The position numbers and the translations under genes are program-made. Of a stretch of 64,000 nt of DNA, positions 41,682 through 49,787 are shown one piece after another. The DNA is from Adlercreutzia wanghongyangiae (lineage in GTDB: Bacteria; Actinomycetota; Coriobacteriia; Coriobacteriales; Eggerthellaceae). The DNA is taken from assembly GCF_035989245.1 (NCBI RefSeq), contig NZ_JAYMFF010000002.1:248001-312000 (forward strand), given 5' to 3'. The notes under the pieces are model-generated. The model made no database searches. It saw nothing but the letters and a program-made list of their open reading frames with translations, and was not told where the DNA came from. Each line of letters opens with the position of its first letter. Positions within the stretch are counted from its first letter, which is position 1.

Positions 41682-43513
41682 GCCTCAAGCCCCCTTCCGG
41701 TCAGCGCGCCTATGCCGTACACGTCGCAACGCAGGCAGCGGCGGCACTCCTGAGCCGCCTCCTCATCGGTTATCGGAACCTCCACGCCCTCGAAATCGTG
41801 CTTGCGCTCGCACGCCGGGCGCTCGGCTACCTGCACGCGGCCGTAGGCCGTCCGATCGTTGGGACGTGCCGGTGGCACGGTGGCGCCGCAGTCCAGCTCG
41901 TGGTGGAACCCAAGCTCGTGATCGATGTTGGCCGCGGCCGTCTTGCCCGCGGCGATGGCCATGATGACGGTCTTGGGACCCCACTGGCAGTCGCCGCCCA
42001 CGAAAACGCCGCTGAGGCCCGGGGCCCGCAGGTACTCGTCGGCGCACAGGTACGTCCGGTCGTGCTCCATGCCGAACTCGCTGAACGGCGCGCACTCGAT
42101 AGCCTGGCCGACGGCGATAATGATCAGGTCAGCCGCAAGCCGCACTTCCGGCCTGCTGGCAGCCACGGGAGTGGGGCGGCCGCCACGCACCGCACCGATG
42201 CGCTGGGGCTGGCAGACGAGAGCCGTAGCCTGGCCACCTTCGCCTACCTCGATGCGAGCCGGCGCCTGCAGGCACATCATCTCGACGCCCTCGGCCATGG
42301 CGGCCTCCACCTCAGAGGGCAGGGCGGTCATGTCCTCCAGTCGGCGACGATAGGCCACGGTCACCGAGGACGCATGGGCCCGAATGGCCGTGCGGGCGCA
42401 GTCCATGGCCACGTTGCCGCCGCCGATGACCACCACGTTCTTGCCCGTGAAGTCGGGGTAACGCTCGTCGCCGATAGCCTCCAGCACATCCACCGCGCTC
42501 ATGACGCCGGCCGCGTCGGCGCCTTCGATGGAAAGCGTCTTGCCACCTTGCGCGCCAACGGCCACATACACGGCATCGTATTCCTCGGTCAGTTCTTTCA
42601 TCTGGTCCGTCTGTATATCGCAGCCCGTGCGCACCTCGATATCGCCGGCATTCAGCACCGCGCGAATATCCTCATCCAGACGCTCGCGCGGCAATCGGTA
42701 CGAGGGAATGCCGTAGCGCATCATGCCCCCCAAACGGTCGCGGCGCTCGTACACCACCACCTTATGCCCCATCAGAGCCAGGAAGTAAGCGCAAGTAAGG
42801 CCAGAGGGACCGGCGCCCACCACAGCAACGCGCTTGCCGGTGGCGGGCAACGGCGCGGGGGTCTCCACGGCATCGGCGGCCATAGTGTCCACGATGTACT
42901 TCTTGATGCCGCGAATGTTCACGGGCGCGTCCACCATGGTGCGGCGGCAGCGCTCCTCGCACGGATGCTCGCACACCAGGGCGCAGGCCGTCGGGAACGG
43001 GTTGTCCTTGCGAATCATCTTCACGGCCTCGGCCGCGCGGCCCTCCTCGGCCAGGGCGATGTAGGCCGGCACGTTCACGTGAGCCGGACACTGGGTAACG
43101 CAGGGCACCGTCTGACGCGTGCCGGGCGCGCACTCACCCGCCCCAACATGGCTGGCGAACTCGTCGGCGAAGGCGTCGAGCCCGGCCAGCACCATCGCAC
43201 CCGCCTGCCAGCCCACCGCGCAGTCAGCCGTGTCGCGCAGCAGCGTGGCCTTGGCGCGAATCGCATCAACCGTCGCCTTGGTGGCACGGAACTCCGCCAC
43301 GTCGCGCAGCAGCGCCGCGATCTTCGGCATGCCCTGAGCGCACGGCGTGCACTTGCCGCACGTCTGCACCATGCTCGCCTGCAGCTGCCCCAGCACCATC
43401 CCCACCGGGCACTGCCCCGGCGGCATGGCTTCGACGCGGCGCGCGAACGCCTCGACGAACTCTCCCATCCGCCCGTCGGCTCGCGCCGCGGGTTCTACCG
43501 TTAAACGCCCCAT
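41675..43513 (-). CDS. NuoF-like iron-sulfur plus GltD-like FAD/NAD(P) oxidoreductase
   Basis: A 612-residue electron-transfer subunit. Residues 15-120 resemble the C-terminal cluster domain of NuoF (QASMVQTCGKCTPCAQGM). Residues 140-250 form the cysteine-rich cap of the GltD family (CVTQCPAHVNVPAYIALA, CEHPCEERCRR). An FAD site (VVGAGPSGLTCAY) and an NAD(P) site (VIGGGNVAMDCARTA) follow, and the C-terminus carries another cluster motif CRRCLRC. It should pass electrons between NAD(P)H and HydA. [FeFe] hydrogenases linked to glutamate-synthase-like subunits are a recognised group (A2, as I recall). There is no FMN/SLBB half of NuoF. AGGAAAGAGAG precedes ATG 43513. Confidence 0.87.
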   Translation of the reverse strand: MGRLTVEPAARADGRMGEFVEAFARRVEAMPPGQCPVGMVLGQLQASMVQTCGKCTPCAQGMPKIAALLRDVAEFRATKATVDAIRAKATLLRDTADCAVGWQAGAMVLAGLDAFADEFASHVGAGECAPGTRQTVPCVTQCPAHVNVPAYIALAEEGRAAEAVKMIRKDNPFPTACALVCEHPCEERCRRTMVDAPVNIRGIKKYIVDTMAADAVETPAPLPATGKRVAVVGAGPSGLTCAYFLALMGHKVVVYERRDRLGGMMRYGIPSYRLPRERLDEDIRAVLNAGDIEVRTGCDIQTDQMKELTEEYDAVYVAVGAQGGKTLSIEGADAAGVMSAVDVLEAIGDERYPDFTGKNVVVIGGGNVAMDCARTAIRAHASSVTVAYRRRLEDMTALPSEVEAAMAEGVEMMCLQAPARIEVGEGGQATALVCQPQRIGAVRGGRPTPVAASRPEVRLAADLIIIAVGQAIECAPFSEFGMEHDRTYLCADEYLRAPGLSGVFVGGDCQWGPKTVIMAIAAGKTAAANIDHELGFHHELDCGATVPPARPNDRTAYGRVQVAERPACERKHDFEGVEVPITDEEAAQECRRCLRCDVYGIGALTGRGLEAW

Positions 43514-43686
43514 AGCTCTCTCTTTCCTGTTGAGGATCAACTGATACAAGGTAACGCGCGCCGTATTTCCAATTGGTAACATACGCCCCGCACGGCACCT
43601 CTCAACGGTCAGCGACACTGCGCCCATGCTCGCACGCATGGGAAATCTCAGGGCCCGCGCCATCACCGATCTCGCATCAAACCGAG

Positions 43687-43780
43687 AAACTTAGTGGAAC
43701 TTAGAACTCCTTAGAAGAACTTAGATAAACTTAGTAAAACTTAGCAAAACTTAGAACTCCTTAGAAGAACTTAGAAGGAA
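43687..43780. repeat. Nine tandem units of exactly 10 bp (TTAG array)
   Basis: TTAG recurs at 43691, 43701, 43711, 43721, 43731, 43741, 43751, 43761 and 43771, with consensus AACTTAGAAG. The stretch AACTTAGAACTCCTTAGAAG occurs twice, 50 bp apart. The last unit supplies the ribosome site (GAAGGAAG) of the ATPase gene. All units face the same side of the helix. Reading frames through it are full of stops, so it is not coding. Confidence 0.9.
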
Positions 43781-43785
43781 GCGCC

Positions 43786-44940
43786 ATGAGCATTGAGGAG
43801 AATCCCTTTACCCCTAGTTTTGGAGAAATTCCCGTCTACCTTGCCGGCCGACGTGAGATTATCGACGCGTGTTCGCGGGCGTTTCTCAGCGAGCGGCGCC
43901 GCCCCGAGCTGACAACGCTCTTCTCCGGCGCCCGCGGCACGGGAAAAACGGCCCTCCTCTCCCATCTTGCCGATCTGGCAGAGGAAAGCGGATGGATCTC
44001 CGTGAACATCACGGCGCTGCCCGGCATGCTCGGCGACGCGGAAATACAGCTGCGCCGCAATACCGCCCATCTCATCGATCTCGAAAGCAACCTCTCCATC
44101 GCGAGCGTGGGAATTCCCGACGTCATATCTCTGTCCATATCGGAAGGCGAGGCACCGCGCAGTAACTGGCGGTCACGCATGGACGATATATTCGACCAGC
44201 TCTCACCGCAGGGAATTGGCGTGCTCTTCACTGTTGACGAAGTTGATCCGACGCTCGACGAAATGGTTCACCTCGCCGCAGTCTACCAGCACTTTGTCCG
44301 GGAAGGCCGCAAGGTGGCACTCCTCATGGCCGGGTTGCCCCATAACATCTCGTCTTTGCTCAACAACAAGACCGTGTCGTTTCTCCGGCGCTCGAACCGC
44401 ATGGTGCTCGATCGCATTCCCGATAGCGAGGTTTCCGCAGCCCTCGTACGCACGGCCCAAGCGGGCAACCGCAGCGTTGATGCGACGGCGTTGGCGGCGG
44501 CGGCAGAATCCATCGGTGGCTTTCCCTTCATGCTGCAGCTTGTCGGCTACTACGCCTGGGACGAGAACCCCAAATCCGAGGTGCTCGGCGCATCCGACTT
44601 CGCGCGAGGCGCCGCCATTGCACAGCAGGAGATGACCTATCGCATCCTGGATGCCACCTTCGCCGAGCTATCTCCCGGCGATTTGCGCTTTGTTGCCGCT
44701 ATGCTGGAGGATGAAGGAGACAGCCGCATCGCCGACCTCATCGAGAGGCTCGGACGCTCGTCTTCGCTCGTGGCACAATACCGCAAGCGGCTCATCGACG
44801 CCGGAGTCATCGGCAAACGGGCGCGCGGTGTCGTAGGGTTCGATCTCCCCTATTTCCGCAACTACCTGCAGGAGAAACTCGACGACGGAGAGCTGCTTCT
44901 TGAACCTGTCGGCGAACGCTCTTCCTCTTTTAATGAGTAG
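43786..44940 (+). CDS. AAA+/STAND-type ATPase with C-terminal winged helix
   Basis: A 384-residue protein. An N-terminal segment (NPFTPSFGEIPVYLAGR) precedes Walker A GARGTGKT (48-55). Walker B is GVLFTVDEVD (about 144-153), followed by VALLMAGLP as a sensor strand. A lid helical region contains GGFPFMLQLVGYYAW. The C-terminal 90 residues (RIADLIERLGRSSSLVAQYR, KRLIDAGVIGKRARG) look like a winged helix, giving an Orc1/Cdc6- or archaeal-ATPase-like architecture. Cytoplasmic, probably DNA-binding. Physiological role unknown. It lies directly behind the 10-bp repeat array, which may be its own binding site, and its stop codon lies inside a perfect palindrome. Ribosome site GAAGGAAG. Confidence 0.75.
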   Translation: MSIEENPFTPSFGEIPVYLAGRREIIDACSRAFLSERRRPELTTLFSGARGTGKTALLSHLADLAEESGWISVNITALPGMLGDAEIQLRRNTAHLIDLESNLSIASVGIPDVISLSISEGEAPRSNWRSRMDDIFDQLSPQGIGVLFTVDEVDPTLDEMVHLAAVYQHFVREGRKVALLMAGLPHNISSLLNNKTVSFLRRSNRMVLDRIPDSEVSAALVRTAQAGNRSVDATALAAAAESIGGFPFMLQLVGYYAWDENPKSEVLGASDFARGAAIAQQEMTYRILDATFAELSPGDLRFVAAMLEDEGDSRIADLIERLGRSSSLVAQYRKRLIDAGVIGKRARGVVGFDLPYFRNYLQEKLDDGELLLEPVGERSSSFNE

Positions 44941-44973
44941 TTTTACTCAGTGTATTGAGTAAAACTACTCATT
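44932..44973 (+). terminator. Perfect 18-bp palindrome overlapping the ATPase stop codon
   Basis: AATGAGTAGTTTTACTCA is inverted at 44956-44973 with six bases (GTGTAT) between. It includes the last codons and the TAG stop. A terminator is the simplest reading, but there is no T-run, and the length and perfection would also suit a protein-binding or recombination site. Confidence 0.55.
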
Positions 44974-45015
44974 AGGAATTTCGTTCGATTATAGATAAAG
45001 TTGCCGAAGGAAACG

Positions 45016-45032
45016 CCCTCACTGGGCGAGGG
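45016..45032 (-). terminator. Weak hairpin downstream of the PIN toxin
   Basis: CCCTC-7 bases-GAGGG, followed on the minus strand by CGTTTCCTT. Confidence 0.3.
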
Positions 45033-45055
45033 TGAGCCGCGGCATCTCTATAGCC

Positions 45056-45556
45056 CTAGCGGCGATGGGCGTGGGCTATGAGGTCAGCCATTTCGGCAGC
45101 GGTTTTCGCGGGAATGCTGGCACGGGCGGCCAACCCTTTGTCGTGGGTGACCAGGTAGCGAGCCTTGCAAAGCTCGCAAGCGGCGAGCACCGCGCCGTCC
45201 TCGTAGTCGGAGGTGACATCACGATAGTGCCGGGCCAGCCACGCCGTGCGATCGTCCATGGGGATCGAAACAGCCAGATCGGTCATATGGTCCACGCAGC
45301 TCCAGGCGAAGTCGTTTATGCCGCGCGCCGTGCGCTCGTCAACCGTGCCTCCGTTTTCACGCACCGTTTGCTTCAGATACTTGCCCACGATATAGAAAAC
45401 CTCGTTGGGGGCATCTGCTGGAGTTCCCAAATGGGCATCGTATTCCTCCGCAGTACGAATGAAGCGAGCAGCCTCCTCGTGAAGGGGACGTTCTTTCAGA
45501 TAGAAATCAAGCCAGATGTTTTTGTCCACAACAATGGCATTCTCTGCAACCGTCAC
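45056..45556 (-). CDS. PIN-domain toxin (VapC-like ribonuclease)
   Basis: A 166-residue PIN domain. Acidic residues fit a metal-dependent RNase site: Asp11 (VVDKNIWLD), Glu52 (APNEVFYIV), Asp117 or Asp120 (SDYEDGAVLAA) and Asp139 (YLVTHDKGL). VapC-type PIN toxins cut specific tRNA or rRNA sites. Its ATG overlaps the stop of the upstream antitoxin gene (ATGA), the classic type II toxin-antitoxin arrangement. It is longer than typical VapC (about 130-140). The antitoxin is RelB/DinJ-like rather than a usual VapB, a mixed pairing. Confidence 0.8.
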   Translation of the reverse strand: MTVAENAIVVDKNIWLDFYLKERPLHEEAARFIRTAEEYDAHLGTPADAPNEVFYIVGKYLKQTVRENGGTVDERTARGINDFAWSCVDHMTDLAVSIPMDDRTAWLARHYRDVTSDYEDGAVLAACELCKARYLVTHDKGLAARASIPAKTAAEMADLIAHAHRR

Positions 45557-45918
45557 CAGAGCCCCCTCTCAGCCAGTCTTTCGCTCTTCGCCTCATAAAA
45601 AAGATTGTCCCAATATTCGTCGGAGAACTCCTGAGGCGAGGCGGATGGCGGAATGCCCAGTGCCTCGCGTTGCGCCTGAAGCGATGCCAGAAAATCTGTA
45701 ATGGCCTGGGCGCGCTTCTCGCCTTCGCTCATGCTGGCGCTTGGCTCCGTGCCGATAAGCGACCGCAGCAGCCCCTCGCTCTCGTCGTCGTAGCGGGCAG
45801 CGCACTCGTAGAGTCGCCGCATAGCCTCCGAGGGCGTGCAGCCGAACCGGGCAAACCGCTCGTCGCCGCGGCGCTTCAACTCGGCATCAATTCGAAAGTT
45901 CATCTGAGCATTCGGCAT
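45553..45918 (-). CDS. RelB/DinJ-type antitoxin
   Basis: A 121-residue protein. The first ~45 residues are a ribbon-helix-helix DNA-binding domain of the RelB/DinJ kind (AQMNFRIDAELKRRGDERFA, FGCTPSEAMRRLY). The C-terminal 75 residues, charged and probably flexible, should wrap the toxin. Start at ATG 45918 because GAAGGAG lies five bases upstream. A perfect 14-bp inverted repeat overlapping the promoter (45927-45960) is the expected autoregulatory operator. Confidence 0.8.
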   Translation of the reverse strand: MPNAQMNFRIDAELKRRGDERFARFGCTPSEAMRRLYECAARYDDESEGLLRSLIGTEPSASMSEGEKRAQAITDFLASLQAQREALGIPPSASPQEFSDEYWDNLFYEAKSERLAERGLW

Positions 45919-45926
45919 AGCTGCTC

Positions 45927-45960
45927 CTTCCATAATGCTAGCAGTATAGCATTATGGAAG
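45927..45960 (-). promoter_or_regulatory. Promoter and operator of the toxin-antitoxin pair
   Basis: CTTCCATAATGCTA and its perfect inverse TAGCATTATGGAAG are separated by GCAGTA. The minus strand reads an extended -10, TGCTATACT, across the centre, and the proximal arm merges into the ribosome site. Binding by the antitoxin would block both transcription start and the leader. Confidence 0.7.
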
Positions 45961-45986
45961 GAGCAGCGCGAGCAACGGGAGCAAGC

Positions 45987-46010
45987 GGGCGGCCTGAAGA
46001 CCGCCCCTAC
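45987..46010. repeat. REP-like hairpin repeat, copy 3
   Basis: GGGCGGCCTGAAGACCGCCC followed by CTAC; one change from copies 1 and 2 near 8 kb. It lies in the gap upstream of the antitoxin gene. Confidence 0.65.
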
Positions 46011-46142
46011 AGATCGGCCCGGACTTCGATGCCGGTGAAGCAAGCCGATCATCGTCGGGACGTTCGCAGCACGGCGAAAAACCTCCTGAACGCACAACAG
46101 CCGTCCCGAAGGACGGCCGCAAGACGTACGAGCGCCGCAGCT

Positions 46143-46337
46143 TTATGCGCGGGTGCGGAACGGGTCGGCGGCGGCCAGGGTGCCGAAGCCGATCAGCGCG
46201 AGGGCAAGCCAGCCCATAGCGCCCACGGTCACGATGGCATCGTCGGCCTGGCCGAGACCCAGCGCCTGCCACGCACCCAGCAGAGCCACGGTGGCGGCAA
46301 CGAGCACGATAGCGATGATCCAGAGGTTCTTCTTCAT
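46143..46337 (-). CDS. Small two-helix membrane protein
   Basis: A 64-residue protein with two hydrophobic helices (about 5-27 and 37-57) separated by GLGQADDAIVTVG, positive N-terminus MKKN, and a short C-terminal tail with DPFRTRA. I do not recognise the family. It is judged real because AAAGGAGGG stands ideally before the ATG and the gap on both sides is non-coding. It follows cysE, but a hairpin at 46432-46455 lies between. Confidence 0.6.
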   Translation of the reverse strand: MKKNLWIIAIVLVAATVALLGAWQALGLGQADDAIVTVGAMGWLALALIGFGTLAAADPFRTRA

Positions 46338-46431
46338 GGTCTTACCCTCCTTTGGTAAGTCGGTTGCAACGCCGCGTCCTCAAACGCGGAATGATGATGA
46401 TATTCGTCCATAATATGCCGTCAACACCCAA

Positions 46432-46455
46432 GAAGGCCCTGTTCACAGGGCCTTC
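46432..46455 (-). terminator. Terminator of cysE
   Basis: A perfect 10-bp stem (GAAGGCCCTG / CAGGGCCTTC) with a TTCA loop, extended by ACACCCA and TGGGTGT further out. The minus-strand tail is TTGGGTGTT, only moderately T-rich. Confidence 0.6.
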
Positions 46456-46541
46456 AAAAAACTCTGGGTGTAGATTGGGTGTAACCCACCGCCCGCCACC
46501 GCAACCAAGCCGCCGGCAGTCAGGCATGCGGGAAAGGCACT

Positions 46542-47483
46542 CTAGTCGCGCTCGCCGGGTTGACGGACGGAAATCTCCTGCGACTTCACCGACACGCGGG
46601 AGTTCGGCGGCACCGAGAAGGTGACGAAGGTGCTGCCGGCGATAACCGAGCCCTTGCCGATGACCGTCTCGCCGCCCAGCACGCTGGCATTCGAGTAAAT
46701 GGTCACGTCGTCCTCGATGGTGGGGTGGCGCTTCACGCCGGCCAGGCGCTGACCGCCGCGCGTGGAAAGCGCACCCAGGGTCACGCCCTGGTACAACTTC
46801 ACGTGCTCGCCGATAACGGTGGTCTCGCCGATCACCACACCGGTGCCGTGGTCGATGAAGAAGTAGTCGCCGATAGTCGCGCCAGCGCCGATGTCGATGC
46901 CGGTGGACGAGTGGGCGATTTCGGTCATCACGCGCGGAATGATGGGCACGCCCAGCTCATACAGCACGTGTGCGATGCGGTACACGTAAATGGCGTACAG
47001 GCCCGGGTAGGTGAAGATGACCTCCTCCTTGGAACCGGCCGCCGGGTCGCCGTCGTACAGCGCCTGCACATCGGTAAGCAACGTGCGCTGGATTTCCGGC
47101 AAGGCGTCGAAGAACTTCGTGCAGATGTCGGCCGTTTGCTGGCAGATGGTGTCAGACGTGCAGCCACCGCACAGGTGGTTGCCGCTGCCGATGAGGTCGT
47201 CGCGCTCGTCGGAGGTATAGGTAAGCGCCAAAATCAGCTGCTGGCGCAGCACGCTCTCGATGTCGATGAGCGTCTGGCCGATGAAGTAACTGGGGCTCGT
47301 GGACGGCGTCAGCATCTCGGGCCCGAAGTAGCCGGGAAACAGCACGCGGCGCAGCTCGGTGATGAGCCCCTTAATGGCCGTGCGGCTGGGGAACCGGCGC
47401 CCGGGTTTCGTGAAGAATATCTCGTCGGCCTCGTAGTTCTTCTCGATAGCAGCGACGATGCGCTCCAGGTTGTCTCCGAACAT
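46542..47483 (-). CDS. cysE: Serine O-acetyltransferase
   Basis: A 313-residue enzyme making O-acetylserine from serine and acetyl-CoA, the first step of cysteine synthesis. Residues 1-170 are the helical N-terminal domain. The C-terminal half is a left-handed beta helix with hexapeptide repeats and the catalytic segment DHGTGVVIGETTVIGEHVKL. The HLCGGCTSDTIC stretch in the helical domain could be a metal or redox site and is not part of E. coli CysE. Start at ATG 47483 because AAGGAGG lies five bases before it. No O-acetylserine sulfhydrylase gene is adjacent. Confidence 0.9.
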   Translation of the reverse strand: MFGDNLERIVAAIEKNYEADEIFFTKPGRRFPSRTAIKGLITELRRVLFPGYFGPEMLTPSTSPSYFIGQTLIDIESVLRQQLILALTYTSDERDDLIGSGNHLCGGCTSDTICQQTADICTKFFDALPEIQRTLLTDVQALYDGDPAAGSKEEVIFTYPGLYAIYVYRIAHVLYELGVPIIPRVMTEIAHSSTGIDIGAGATIGDYFFIDHGTGVVIGETTVIGEHVKLYQGVTLGALSTRGGQRLAGVKRHPTIEDDVTIYSNASVLGGETVIGKGSVIAGSTFVTFSVPPNSRVSVKSQEISVRQPGERD

Positions 47484-47680
47484 GGGACCTCCTTGCAGGT
47501 CGGGGCTTTTCGATAGGATAGCAGATCGGCGACGCTTTCCCGCCCACGCCATCAGTTGCGGAACGAAACAGCTACTATCAATGGTGAAGATACTAGATGC
47601 TCGAACGACGCCAAATCGCAGCCACCCGCACCTGGCGTCTTTGCCATTGCACGGAAGCTGGCCTCGCGGCTTCCCAAGCT

Positions 47681-47717
47681 CAAGCAGCCCCGTTGCCTTG
47701 ATCGCCGGGGCTGCTTG
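47681..47717 (-). terminator. Hairpin downstream of the MFS-CBS gene
   Basis: A perfect 12-bp stem (CAAGCAGCCCCG / CGGGGCTGCTTG) with a 13-base loop, 19 bases beyond the stop codon. The T-tract (GGTTTTC) lies on the plus-strand side. Confidence 0.55.
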
Positions 47718-47735
47718 GTTTTCGGAGCGTCGTGG

Positions 47736-49787
47736 CTACCCCTCGCGGCCCTCTGGGCGCGTGGTGCCGGACTGTTCAGCAGGACGGCCGGCGCGGGCAG
47801 CACGCTCGGCGCGCTCTTCAGCGCATTTTTTCTCGCAATCGCATTCCACCACAGCTTCCATCTGACCACTGGGTTCGTCGCCGCAGAACACGGCGCGCCC
47901 CGGGTGCTCGGACAAATACGCGGCCATGGAATACTGTGTGATATCGCTGCGGTTGATGACGCCCACGATGTGGCCGTCCTCCAGCACCGGCACCTTCTTC
48001 AGATGGTTCTCGGCCAGCACGCGGCACACATTGGTCAGGTCGGCATGCACGCTCACGCAGATGGGATTGCCCACTCCGATCTCGCTGGCGCGCATCTGCA
48101 TCACCTTCGCCAGCTTTTCGGCGTAGCCCTCATCGTCCATAACGGTACGGTTGATCAGCACGATGGGATCAGTGAACGAATTGCTGCGCGGGCTCAGCCG
48201 CTTCAGAATGTCGCCGTCGGAGATGAAGCCCACCGGCTCGCCCGACTCATCCACAATGGGCGCCGCCGAAATGTTCTTCTCCACGAACAGGCGCATGGCC
48301 TCTTCCACCGTGGCGTCCTGATGCAGCGAGTACACGTCGGTCTTCATGATGGCCATGAGCAGCGACTTGCGGGTGTTTCCCTCGTCCACCGCGGCCTCCT
48401 CGCCGGGCTTGTCCTTCACCAGGGCGATGGTCATCACCAGGCCCACCAGGCACAGCACCGTGCATACCAGGAAGGCGGCATTGATACCCAGCATGGTGCC
48501 CTCCACCGCGCCGAAACTGGGCGACGCGATGTTCTGCACCTGGGTGCTCACGGCGATGATAATGGCGGTGCCCAGCGAGCCCGCCACCTGACGCAGCGTG
48601 TTGTTCACCGAGGTGCCGTGGTTCATCACCTTGTTGTCCAGCGCGTTCATACCCCAGGTGGTGATGGGCATGTTCACCAGCGTCATAGAGAACATGCGGA
48701 TGGTGTACACCACGGTAAGGTACACGATGCTCGTTTCCGTGTTCAGCAGCGCAAAGGCGAAGGTGGTCAGCGTCAGCAGGGTCATGCCCACGATGGCCAT
48801 GCGGCGCGGGCCGTGGCGGTCAAACCACTTGCCGGCGATGGGGTTCATCACGCCCATGAGGATGGCGCCGGGCATCAGCACCAGGCCCGATACCGTGGCC
48901 GACAGCCCGTGCAGCGACTGAATGTAGATGGGCATGAGAATACCCGCCGCCAGCAGGGCGCCCTGCACGAGCATACCGATGATGGTGCCCACCAGGAAGC
49001 GGCGGTTCTTCAGCACATCGACCCGTAGCATGGGGTGCGGCAAGCGCGTCTGGCGAACGAAGAACCACACCACGCCCACAATGCCGACGGCAGTGGTCAG
49101 CAGCGGCACCAGGGTGAGACCCGCCGAGCCCAGAGCCGAGAAACCGTACAGCATCAGGCCGAAGCCCAGGGTAGACAGCACCAGCGACAGCGGATCGAGC
49201 ACCGAGTCGCCCTTGTTCGCGGGCGCCTTGTCGTCCACGAGGAACAGCGACGCCGCGATGATGACGAGCGACAACCCGAAGATGATGTAGAACAGAATGT
49301 GCCAGTCGGCCTGGTCGATGACGAAACCGGCCACGGTAGGACCGATGGCCGGCGCGAAGGCGATGACGAGGCCGAAGATGCCCATGGCCGAGCCGCGGCG
49401 GTCGACGGGGAACACTAGCATGAGCACCGTCATGGTCACCGGCATGAGGATGCCGGCACCGGCCGCCTGCACGAGACGACCTCCCAGCAGCACGGGGAAG
49501 TTCAGGCCGACGGCCGCCAACAGCGTACCCAGGGCGAACATGCCCATAGAGAACACGAACAGGCGCCGCGTAGAGAACCGGTCCTGCAAGAACGCCGTGA
49601 TGGGAATCATGATGGCGTTCACCAGCGTGAAGCCCGTGGTGAGCCACTGGGCCGTGGACTGGTCGACCGACATCTCCTCCATGATGGACGGCAACGCCGG
49701 CGTGACCAGTGTCTGGTTCAGCACCGTCACAAAGGCGCCGAACACCAGCACGGTCAGCATCATCCATTGCTTGCGGGTCAATTTCAT
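47736..49787 (-). CDS. DHA2-type MFS transporter fused to tandem CBS domains
   Basis: A 683-residue protein. Residues 1-470 are a 14-helix drug:H+ antiporter of the EmrB/QacA kind: LNQTLVTPALPSIMEEM, the motif A-like region DRFSTRRLFVFSMG and GGRLVQAAGAGILMPV. Residues 490-640 form two CBS domains (DVYSLHQDATVEEAMRLFVE, APIVDESGEPVGFISDGDI; then HLKKVPVLEDGHIVGVINRS), which usually bind adenosine nucleotides. A charged Ala/Arg/Glu-rich tail with CDCEKKC ends it. The CBS pair probably gates transport by energy state. Start at ATG 49787, preceded by GAGGTG; the frame upstream to 50015 has no site. Divergent from the CNNM gene, which also has CBS domains. Confidence 0.88.
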   Translation of the reverse strand: MKLTRKQWMMLTVLVFGAFVTVLNQTLVTPALPSIMEEMSVDQSTAQWLTTGFTLVNAIMIPITAFLQDRFSTRRLFVFSMGMFALGTLLAAVGLNFPVLLGGRLVQAAGAGILMPVTMTVLMLVFPVDRRGSAMGIFGLVIAFAPAIGPTVAGFVIDQADWHILFYIIFGLSLVIIAASLFLVDDKAPANKGDSVLDPLSLVLSTLGFGLMLYGFSALGSAGLTLVPLLTTAVGIVGVVWFFVRQTRLPHPMLRVDVLKNRRFLVGTIIGMLVQGALLAAGILMPIYIQSLHGLSATVSGLVLMPGAILMGVMNPIAGKWFDRHGPRRMAIVGMTLLTLTTFAFALLNTETSIVYLTVVYTIRMFSMTLVNMPITTWGMNALDNKVMNHGTSVNNTLRQVAGSLGTAIIIAVSTQVQNIASPSFGAVEGTMLGINAAFLVCTVLCLVGLVMTIALVKDKPGEEAAVDEGNTRKSLLMAIMKTDVYSLHQDATVEEAMRLFVEKNISAAPIVDESGEPVGFISDGDILKRLSPRSNSFTDPIVLINRTVMDDEGYAEKLAKVMQMRASEIGVGNPICVSVHADLTNVCRVLAENHLKKVPVLEDGHIVGVINRSDITQYSMAAYLSEHPGRAVFCGDEPSGQMEAVVECDCEKKCAEERAERAARAGRPAEQSGTTRPEGREG

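Noticed and set aside
43687..43780. CRISPR array or coding repeats
   Set aside because: The unit is 10 bp without spacers, no cas genes are present, and all frames contain many stops.
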